Assembly: GCA_001275005.1 (NCBI GenBank)
Contig: JWZX01001857.1
Location: forward strand, 1-10,059
From: Chrysochromulina tobinii
Lineage: Eukaryota; Haptophyta; Prymnesiales; Chrysochromulinaceae
Reading direction: 5' to 3'
DNA length: 10,059 bases
In this document: one piece after another, positions 1 through 5,824 of the stretch
Numbering within the stretch: position 1 is the first letter of the stretch
Layout: every line of letters starts with the position of its first letter
Translations under genes and position numbers: made by a program
The notes under the pieces: model-generated
What the model was told of the DNA's origin: nothing
Databases searched by the model: none
Seen by the model: only the letters and a program-made list of their open reading frames with translations

Positions 1-96
1 AGGAGGGAAAAGAGGAAGAGGGAAAAGAGGGAAAGGGAAAAAAGGAAAAAGAGGAAGAGGGAAAAGAGGAAGAGGGAAAAGAGGGAAAAAAAAAAA
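1..96. repeat. Polypurine (GA/AAG) low-complexity tract
   Basis: Every base from 1 to 96 on the plus strand is A or G, built from irregular repeats of short blocks such as GAGGGAAAAGAGGAA. It probably continues beyond the left edge. The minus strand is therefore polypyrimidine immediately downstream of the tRNA gene. Mirror-type polypurine tracts of this kind can adopt triplex structures, but nothing here shows a function. The A-run at its right end doubles as the tRNA terminator. Confidence 0.9.
86..96 (-). terminator. RNA polymerase III T-run terminator of tRNA-Ser
   Basis: Eleven A residues on the plus strand make a T11 run on the minus strand, starting at the base after the tRNA discriminator position. 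RNA polymerase III stops at runs of four or more T in the non-template strand, so this is a strong and perfectly placed terminator. Confidence 0.85.
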
Positions 97-211
97 CGAC
101 TTCGACGAGAATCGAACTCGCGCGGGTGGAACCCAGCAGATGTCGAGGAATTGATCGCCATGAACGTGTCATCTTTCTAGTCTGCCCCCTTAACCGCTCG
201 GGCACGAAGTC
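97..211 (-). tRNA. tRNA-Ser(AGA), intron-containing
   Basis: Read on the minus strand, the sequence folds as a complete type II (long variable arm) tRNA. The acceptor stem pairs GACTTCG (211-205) with CGAAGTC (104-98), and the discriminator base is G (97). The D-arm region reads TGCCCGAGCGGTTAAGG, which fits a Pol III A box. The anticodon stem pairs GCAGA (185-181) with TCTGC (140-136). The loop starts CTAGAA, giving anticodon AGA (178-176), so it is a serine tRNA reading UCU and, with inosine, UCC and UCA. The variable arm pairs GGGT with ACCC. The T-arm GCGAG-TTCGATT-CTCGT contains a good B box. Removing a 33-nt intron leaves 82 nt, the usual length of a eukaryotic tRNA-Ser. CCA is not encoded, as expected for a nuclear gene. 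Confidence 0.93.
142..174 (-). other. tRNA intron (33 nt) in tRNA-Ser(AGA)
   Basis: The interruption lies one base 3' of the anticodon, between tRNA positions 37 and 38, the standard place for eukaryotic nuclear tRNA introns cut by the tRNA splicing endonuclease. Base 175 supplies A37 and base 141 supplies A38, restoring a seven-base loop closed by the GCAGA/TCTGC stem. The exact ends could shift by a base or so because A residues flank the boundary. Confidence 0.82.
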
Positions 212-231
212 TTACTGAGGGTAACTGAGTA

Positions 232-250
232 CTTTAAAACAATTATAAAG
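232..250. promoter_or_regulatory. AT-rich TATA-like element between tRNA-Ser and the transporter gene
   Basis: This AT-rich island in GC-rich DNA has CTTTA and TAAAG arms that mirror each other (232-236 and 246-250). On the minus strand it reads TTTATAATT about 30-38 bases upstream of the tRNA 5' end, the spacing expected of a TATA-like upstream tRNA promoter element as known in plants and some protists. It could instead, or also, serve the divergent transporter gene, though it is almost 290 bases from that start codon. The assignment is inferred from position and composition only. Confidence 0.45.
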
Positions 251-534
251 TCAATTAGAGTTGCGGATACGCTGCTGTCCTCCCAGTTGCGTAATCGCAG
301 TGCGTGCTCCAAACCCCCTACCCTTCTCTCCCTTCTAACCGTTCCCCCAAACGCAATCCCAGCTCCCGCACTCCATCCCCCGATTTCCTTTTTCCCATCG
401 CGCGATAAACTTAGCTCATCATCCGAACTCGGGTTCCCCGGACCACTCGACTCTTGCGAAATCGACGAACGCCTCCATCAAACAGCCGCTCTCGCTCCGC
501 GCAGGCCAGACAGCCTCCATCGAATCCGTAACGC
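251..534 (+). other. Leader/promoter region of the MFS transporter gene
   Basis: No gene is supported here. Between about 307 and 400 the plus strand is strongly pyrimidine-rich (runs such as CCCCCTACCCTTCTCTCCC). The stretch is markedly less GC-rich than the coding exons, as expected of a promoter and 5' UTR. A 138-codon open frame from 287 has no recognisable content and overlaps the transporter in another frame. An in-frame stop (TAA, 529-531) precedes the transporter ATG. Confidence 0.5.
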
Positions 535-2887
535 ATGTACTGGGTCTCCGATGGCTCCCTCACCAGCACGGCCCTTGGCCGTCGCGCTCTCATCGGCTGC
601 ATGTATGCCGCCGTCGCCACGGGAGTCACGTATGGCTTCTCCATGTACTCGAGCGCGCTCAAAGAGCAATTCTGCTTCTCCCAACAGCAGCTCGCCAACT
701 TGAACACCATCCAGTTCTCCCTCGGTCCTTTCAGCCCACTCTTCGGCGCTTTCGCGCGTCGCTGCGGAGTCAAGGGCACGCTGCTCCTCGGCGGCCTGTG
801 GGTGAGCTCGGCGCAGATTGTCTTCTACCTCGTCGCCACGCAGAGAATTCACGCCGGAGACCCAGCAAAGGTCCTGCTGGGGATCTCGATGCTGCAGTAC
901 ATGGGCATCCAGCTGATCTCCTCCTGCGCCTTTTCAACGCCAATCATGCACTTCCAGCGCCAGCGTGGCATGGCCGCTGCTCTCGTCAAGTCATTTGTCG
1001 GCCTGGCGGGCGCGGTCGTCTCTCAGCTCTACGGTGCGCACGACGTCACGAACACGATATGCTGCGCCGATACGCCTCTCCCAGCGCGCCTCCCCCAGAG
1101 CGCCTCAAGAACGCGCCCTCTCCCCGCTGCTGCCCGACCTCGTCCGCCGTCCCAACTGCTGTCCGACCTCTCCGCTCGCGCGCAGTGCTCCTCTTCGGCG
1201 TGCCGGGCGCCGAGCCCGAGGCGCTCAACTGCATCCTGCTCTGGGCGAGCGTCTCGCTCAGCTGCTGCGTCTTCGCGTCCGTGATCGTGCCGAGCACGCC
1301 CGATGAGAGCGCGCGCGAGCCACGCACGATGCTGCGCTACCTGCACACCCACCTGCTCGTGCTGACGGGCGTGGGCACAGCCGTGGCGCTCGCCCCATAT
1401 GGGCCGGTGCACAGGGGCCTCGTGCCGGTGCTCCTCGCCATGGCCCTCGCGCCGCTCGGCATCGCCCTCGCGCCATGCTGGGATCGACAGCGCGCGCTGC
1501 GCGAGGGCGACGAGGCGCCGCTGCCGACCGTCGGGCTGCTGTGGCACGTCGAGGGCGCCGCCGCCGCCGCCCCCGCACTGACCACGCTGCCGATCCTCAA
1601 GCTCGAGTCGTCGGTATCGTACACGACGCTCCAGATGTTGATTGCATGCGGATTGCGTGCTGATTGCGTGCTGATTGCGTGCTGATTGCGTGCTGATTGC
1701 ATGCTGAGTGACTCCATTGCATGCTGATTGCATGCTGATTGCATGCTGAGTGACTCCATTGCATGCTGAGTGACTCCCCACAGGTATCGTACACGACGCT
1801 CCAGATGCTGCGCACGCCCGACGCGTGGCTCCTGTGCGGCGTGGGCTCCGTCGTCATCGGCGGCGGCAACATGCTCTCGACCAACTTTGGCCAGATCGTG
1901 CAGGCCTGCGGCGCCTCGGAGGCCTTCGTGCCCACGGTGGTCACGCTCTTCAGCACGGGCAACCTGCTCGGCCGGCTCGTCGCGACCATCGTCTCCGATC
2001 GGGTGCTCGCGTTCCGAGGCCGGCCACGCCCGTGGATCGCCGCGGCCATCGCTGCCCTGATGGGGTCTGCGCAGCTCGTCCTTCTGCTCGCCGGGCTGTG
2101 CGCTGCGGGCTCCGTCGGCCAGGCGGCGCTCCTCGCGCTCGGCAGCGTATGCGCGGGCATCGCCTTTGGCTCCATGTGGCCCCATCTGGTGGTGCTCGCC
2201 TCAGAGCTCTTCGGCAGCTCCCACTTGGCCGCCAACTACTTGTTCTTCGACGGCGGCTGCGGCGCCGTCGGCACGCTGCTCCTCGCCAACCTGCTGCCAA
2301 CGTTCTTTTACTCGCGGGCCGCGACCGACGACGACGAGGGTGGCTCAGGGGCTGGCTCGGGGCCCGATTTGACGAATCGGACATGCGCGGGATCGTCCTC
2401 CACCTGCCTGGGCGCCCAGTGCTTCCTGCCGACGCACTCGATCATCGCCGGCCTCTGCTTGCTCGCCGTCGTCGCCTCCGCCGTCATCGCGCGCCGCAGC
2501 GCCGGCCTCTACCGGCAGATCAAGCGCAACGCCGACCTCATCGCTCGCGCGGCCGTGGGCGCTCGAGAGGGCGCGACCAGCGCCGTCGTGGGCGGAGGCG
2601 GCGCGAGCGGCGTGCTCGTGCCCGGCGCCACCGAGGGGTCCAAGCCGACGCTGTCGCTGCAATACGGAGCGACCTCGGCGGCGGCGATGACGCAGCCGCT
2701 CCTCCTGGGCGCCGTCGCGCATGCGCCGCCGCCGCCGCCGCTGAGCAAGCCGCCTCTGAGCGCACCTCCTTCGCCTGCGCCGCCATCGGCGTACGCGGGC
2801 GTGAGAAGCGCGACCTCAGCATCGTTCTCGCCGCGCCATTCCAGGGAGCCGTCCCTGGACTGGCACGCGATCCCTGAGGTGGACTGA
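535..2887 (+). CDS. Major facilitator superfamily transporter, nodulin-like type (3 exons)
   Basis: The spliced product of 535-1033, 1186-1613 and 1784-2887 is 676 residues. It is a polytopic membrane transporter; substrate and membrane are unknown. Residues about 18-170 hold the nodulin-like N-terminal signature (YGFSMYSSALKEQF, then QQLANLNTIQ and a GPFSPLFGAF loop) with hydrophobic segments near 18-40, 57-75, 81-102, 112-136 and 146-166. Exon 2 adds three more, then a hydrophilic loop. Exon 3 begins VSYTTLQMLRTPDAWLL and has the family's second-half signature (D-WLL, GGGN, NFGQI, STGNLLGRL, SDR) plus five or six further segments, so 12-14 in all. The tail of roughly 160 residues is probably cytosolic, rich in Gly/Ala, then Pro/Ser. 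The ATG at 535 is chosen because an in-frame stop lies two codons upstream and family similarity starts soon after. Frames join correctly at both introns (phase 1, then phase 0). Family assignment is good; substrate is not inferable. Confidence 0.85.
1034..1185 (+). other. Spliceosomal intron 1 of the MFS gene (152 nt)
   Basis: The donor is ACG|GTGCGC at 1033/1034 and the acceptor CGCGCAG|TG at 1185/1186. Removal moves the frame correctly (phase 1) and produces QLYVLLFGVPGAEP, continuous with the expected membrane segment. Unlike intron 2 it has no copy of the following exon. It holds a diverged internal repeat: CTGCTGYCCGACCTC at 1127-1141 and again at 1156-1170 (14 of 15 identical, period 29). 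The rest is C-rich, with a pyrimidine-rich stretch before the acceptor. Boundaries are predicted from frame logic, not from transcripts. Confidence 0.75.
1614..1783 (+). other. Repeat-filled spliceosomal intron 2 of the MFS gene (170 nt)
   Basis: The donor is TCG|GTATCG at 1613/1614 and the acceptor CCCCACAG|GTATCG at 1783/1784. It is phase 0, and removing 170 nt joins frame exactly as ...KLESS|VSYTTLQMLRTPD. The first 24 bases are an exact copy of the first 24 bases of exon 3. Almost everything between that copy and the acceptor is tandem repeat. Unspliced RNA meets a TGA at 1683-1685 in the incoming frame. Mutually exclusive use of the two donor-like GTATCG copies is conceivable, but only splicing from the first removes the repeat. 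Confidence 0.85.
1639..1777 (+). repeat. 11-bp / 20-bp composite minisatellite inside intron 2
   Basis: The array reads as 11-bp units TGATTGCRTGC at 1639, 1650 (first base G), 1661, 1672, 1683, 1694, 1725 and 1736. These are interleaved with 20-bp units TGAGTGACTCCATTGCATGC at 1705 and 1747 and a truncated TGAGTGACTCC at 1767-1777. The 3' six bases CCACAG then complete the acceptor. Unit copies differ mainly at one A/G position, indicating young or homogenised repeats. A perfect GCATGC palindrome is embedded in many units. Confidence 0.95.
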
Positions 2888-3205
2888 GAGAAAGACTGAG
2901 AGGAGGCCATTGTAGAATGTAGATTGTTCTGTGAGATCATGGTTGCTCGTGGGGTCTGAGTATCCATACATGTGCAACAGGTCTTTGAGAGAGCATGCTC
3001 GGGATTACGGGCTGCCGCGAGTGAGCGCTCACCACGGCGGCATCGAGGATGCAATCACCGCGGCAAACTTAGAATCTGGGCGAGGTGCTGATGACGCGAG
3101 GCCTCCGGCGAGGCCACGGTCTCACAGCGCAAACAAGCTTACATCTCCGCGGCGTGCTCGCGCCAAAGGGCGGTTGAAAGCGCACAGCCGCGCGCTCGCA
3201 TACCC
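2888..3205 (+). other. Intergenic: MFS 3' UTR and transketolase 5' region
   Basis: No gene is supported. The first 60-70 bases are relatively AT-rich (around the 2910-2940 stretch with TTGTAGAATGTAGATTG) and probably hold the transporter polyadenylation site, though no canonical AATAAA is visible. A perfect 6-bp hairpin, GGCCTC-CGGC-GAGGCC, lies at 3100-3115, about 90 bases upstream of the transketolase ATG, possibly in its 5' UTR. No TATA box is obvious. Confidence 0.5.
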
Positions 3206-5431
3206 ATGGACCGGGTGCTCCAGTTCAACTTTGGCTACCTGCCACCCAAGGAGGGCCTCACCTCCTCGTTGCCACTCGCGACGCTCTCCTCGAAACGGCA
3301 GTCGCCGTCACGGGCCTCGTCGCGCAACAGCGTGGACATCAACCTGAACAAGAAGCCGCGGCACGAGATCGATTTGAAGAGCCTCGAGTGGCGGCAGATC
3401 AATTTTGTGCGCGTGCTCGCCGCCGACATGGTGCAGCAGGCCAACTCGGGCCACCCGGGCGCCGCGATGGGCTGCGCGCCCATCGCGCACCTGCTGTGGC
3501 AGAAGGTGATGCAGTACAACCCGGCGGACCCGTCGTGGCTCAACCGCGACCGCTTTGTGCTCTCCAACGGGCACGCGTGCGCCCTCCAGTATGCGATGCT
3601 CCACCTGACGGGCTACGACCTCTCGCTCGATGACCTGCGCGCGTTCCGCCAGATCGACTCCAAGACGCCCGGGCACCCCGAGGTGGGCGTGACGGCGGGC
3701 GTCGAGGTGGCCACGGGGCCGCTCGGGCAGGGCCTCTCCAACGGCGTCGGGCTCGCGCTAGCCGCGGCCCACATGGCCGCCACCTTCAACCGCGAGGGCT
3801 TCAAGGTGGTGGACCACTTTGTGTACGTCATCTGCGGCGACGGTTGCATGCAGGAGGGCATCACGAGCGAGGCGTGCTCGCTCGCGGGGCACCTGGGGCT
3901 GGGCCGCCTGATCGTCTTCTACGACGACAACAAGATCCAGATCGACGGCGGCACCGACCTCGCCTTCACCGAGGACGTCATGAAGCGGTACGAGGCGTAC
4001 GGCTGGCAGACGATCCACGTAGAGGACGGCGACACCGACCTGCTCGCTCTCGAGCAGGCGATCGCGAGCGCCAAGGCGGAGCTCTCGCGCCCGACGCTGA
4101 TCAAGGTGACGACGACGATCGGGTACGGCTCGGCCAAGCAGGGCACCGCGGGTGTGCACGGCGCGCCCCTCGGCTACGCCGACCTCGCCAACGTCAAGAA
4201 ACAGTACGGCTTCGCCGAGGAGGCCTTCTTCAACGTGCCTGAGGACGTGGCGGCCGCGTATGGCCGGTGCAAGCCGGCGGGCGCGGAGAAGCAGCAGAGC
4301 TGGCAGAAGCTTCTCGAGGGCTACCGAGTGGCGCACCCGGAGCTCGCGGCGGAGCTCGAAAGGCGCGTGGCGGGGCGGCTGCCGGAGGGCTGGCGCGACG
4401 TGCTCCCTCGCTGGACACCCAAGGACCCGGCCCTCGCCACGCGCCAGTCGTCCCAGGAGGTGCTCAACAAGCTGTGCGTGGCGGTGCCCGAGCTCGTGGG
4501 CGGCTCGGCCGACCTGACGCCTTCCAACTTGACCAAATTCCGCGGCGCGCTCGACTTCCAGGCAGCCACGCCCGAAGGGCGGTACATCCGCTTCGGCGTG
4601 CGCGAGCACGCCATGGCTGCCGTGTGCAACGGCATCGCCGCCTATTCGCCCGCGCTCTTCCCGTTCTGCGCGACCTTCCTGAACTTCACCGGCTATGCGC
4701 TCGGTGCGATGCGCGTCTCGGCGCTCTCGCACCACGGCGTCATCTACATCGCCACGCACGACTCGATCGGGCTCGGGGAGGACGGGCCGACGCACCAGCC
4801 GGTAGAGGCGCTGCTCAACTTTCGCGCGATGCCCAATACGCTCACGCTGCGCCCCGCCGACGCGAACGAGACGAGCGGCGCGTACATGGTCGCGCTCGAG
4901 CACCGCACGTGCCCGTCGGTCATCGCGCTCTCGCGACAAAGCTGCCCGAACCTCAGCGGCTCGTCAATCGAGGCGGTGCGGGAGGGCGCGTACGTGCTGC
5001 AACAGGCGCCCGAGGGCGGCGCGCCGCAGCTCGTGCTGTGCGCGACCGGCTCGGAGGTGGCGCTCATCGTGGACGCGGTGCCAAAGCTGCCGGGGCTGCG
5101 CATTCAGCTCGTGTCGATGCCGTGCTGGGAGCTCTTCGACATGAAGCCGCGCGCGTACAAGCACACCGTCTTCCCGCCAGGCGTGCCCGTGCTCGCCGTC
5201 GAGGCACTCTGCGCCGAGGGATGGAGCAAGTACGCGCACTCGGTGATCGGCATGACGACCTTTGGCGCTTCGGCGCAGGGCAAGGACCTCGCCAAGCGCT
5301 TCGGCTTCACCGTCGAGAATGTGGTCGCCAAAGCCAAGGAGCTCGTGAGCTTCTACGAGTCGCCGCGTGTGGTGCCCGACCTACTCGATCGCCCCGACGA
5401 GCCGTGGGCCTCGATGAGTTCTGGCCATTGA
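3206..5431 (+). CDS. tkt: Transketolase
   Basis: Complete intronless enzyme of 741 residues. It moves two-carbon ketol units between sugar phosphates using thiamine diphosphate and a divalent metal, in the pentose phosphate pathway (and the Calvin cycle if plastidic). Thiamine-binding and catalytic landmarks are all present: SGHPGAAMG (His83), SNGH (His123), PGHPE (His157), GPLGQG (171-176), GDGCMQEG...YDDNK (211-243), VHG (His318), [10 protein letters not shown] (433-442), RFGVREHAM (Glu467), [17 protein letters not shown] (His518, Asp526, His530) and LSRQ (Arg577). C-terminal domain motifs (CATGSEV, PCWELFD) are intact. The metal-site and CWELFD wording resembles fungal-type transketolases. 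Residues 1-55 are an extra Ser/Arg/Lys-containing leader before the core (ending in [10 protein letters not shown]). It lacks the hydrophobic stretch of a signal peptide, so cytosolic or possibly mitochondrial location is more likely than a secondary plastid. The first ATG is used, in context CCCATGG. Monocistronic, with 318 bp upstream. Confidence 0.97.
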   Translation: MDRVLQFNFGYLPPKEGLTSSLPLATLSSKRQSPSRASSRNSVDINLNKKPRHEIDLKSLEWRQINFVRVLAADMVQQANSGHPGAAMGCAPIAHLLWQKVMQYNPADPSWLNRDRFVLSNGHACALQYAMLHLTGYDLSLDDLRAFRQIDSKTPGHPEVGVTAGVEVATGPLGQGLSNGVGLALAAAHMAATFNREGFKVVDHFVYVICGDGCMQEGITSEACSLAGHLGLGRLIVFYDDNKIQIDGGTDLAFTEDVMKRYEAYGWQTIHVEDGDTDLLALEQAIASAKAELSRPTLIKVTTTIGYGSAKQGTAGVHGAPLGYADLANVKKQYGFAEEAFFNVPEDVAAAYGRCKPAGAEKQQSWQKLLEGYRVAHPELAAELERRVAGRLPEGWRDVLPRWTPKDPALATRQSSQEVLNKLCVAVPELVGGSADLTPSNLTKFRGALDFQAATPEGRYIRFGVREHAMAAVCNGIAAYSPALFPFCATFLNFTGYALGAMRVSALSHHGVIYIATHDSIGLGEDGPTHQPVEALLNFRAMPNTLTLRPADANETSGAYMVALEHRTCPSVIALSRQSCPNLSGSSIEAVREGAYVLQQAPEGGAPQLVLCATGSEVALIVDAVPKLPGLRIQLVSMPCWELFDMKPRAYKHTVFPPGVPVLAVEALCAEGWSKYAHSVIGMTTFGASAQGKDLAKRFGFTVENVVAKAKELVSFYESPRVVPDLLDRPDEPWASMSSGH

Positions 5432-5824
5432 GGTGGTGGTGGAGAGAGGCGGGAGCCATGCATGAGGGAGGGGGGGGGGGGCGGCCACGCCGAGGCGCCG
5501 GGTGAGCCTGAGGCGCTCGCGGTACGATCGATGGGATGGGTGGCGGCGTGGCGCGCTGTGGGCCTAGAGGCAAGTGCGGAGTGTGCGATTCATACCATCA
5601 TGTTATACGCGACGAAGAGATGACAGATGTGCACGCTGTAACTACGTGTCAAGTACTGGTGTCCAATCTCCAGAATGGTTCTTTTGTCGAACTCGCCCAT
5701 CTTTCGGCAACACGGCTACTTGTTGCTGGTAGGCAAGTTTATTATGCGATTCCGCAAAGCGTCATACTGGGCTGCGTCGCGGTTCCCACTCGCCGCGCCC
5801 CCCACCGGCTCCCTGCCCCGTGCG
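5432..5824 (+). other. Intergenic: transketolase 3' UTR and CAP-H 5' region
   Basis: No gene is supported. A run of 12 G (5470-5481) lies about 40 bases after the transketolase stop, a likely sequencing trouble spot. From about 5590 to 5765 composition falls clearly below the GC of the exons, with sequences such as CATCATGTTATACG and GTTTATTATGCG, which fits a promoter and leader. A TGTAA pentamer at 5638-5642 resembles the poly(A) signal of some green algae, but one occurrence proves nothing. The CAP-H reading frame is open from 5675, giving a possible 50-residue longer start that I consider 5' UTR. Confidence 0.5.

Larger units (their letters stand above)
1613..1807 (+). repeat. 25-bp exact direct repeat flanking intron 2 (copies 1613-1637 and 1783-1807)
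   Basis: Bases 1613-1637 and 1783-1807 are identical over 25 bp, starting GGTATCGTACACGACGC and ending CCAGATG. The match reaches 28 bp with one mismatch (1638 T against 1808 C). The left copy forms the 5' end of the intron and the right copy is the start of exon 3, encoding VSYTTLQM. The period is 170 bp, equal to the intron length. Similarity ends abruptly on both sides. Confidence 0.97.

Noticed and set aside
1034-1185. Intron 1 of the transporter as a third exon-copy intron
   Set aside because: Its 5' end (GTGCGCACGACG) does not resemble the start of exon 2 (TGCTCCTCTTCGG). Only a weak internal 29-bp-period repeat is present.
1639-1783. Regular 11/20-bp repeats that might suggest a CRISPR-like array
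   Set aside because: The units are directly adjacent without unique spacers, far too short, and lie inside a eukaryotic intron with matching splice sites.
1763-2887. ATG at 1763 as the start of a separate 374-residue transporter gene
   Set aside because: Its first codons are intron repeat sequence; the conserved first half of the transporter lies upstream and joins in frame after splicing.
3758-4939. Long antisense open frame (393 codons) opposite transketolase
   Set aside because: It mirrors GC-rich codons of an unmistakable transketolase and is Arg/Val/His-rich without motifs, a typical shadow frame.
4267-5505. Plus-strand 412-codon open frame overlapping transketolase
   Set aside because: Arg/Ala/Gly-rich out-of-frame reading of transketolase codons with no recognisable family.
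5675-5824. Upstream in-frame start for CAP-H adding 50 residues
   Set aside because: The added stretch has lower GC and codon use unlike the gene. Kleisin-like sequence begins at 5825, which also has a purine at -3. A targeting peptide would make no sense for condensin.
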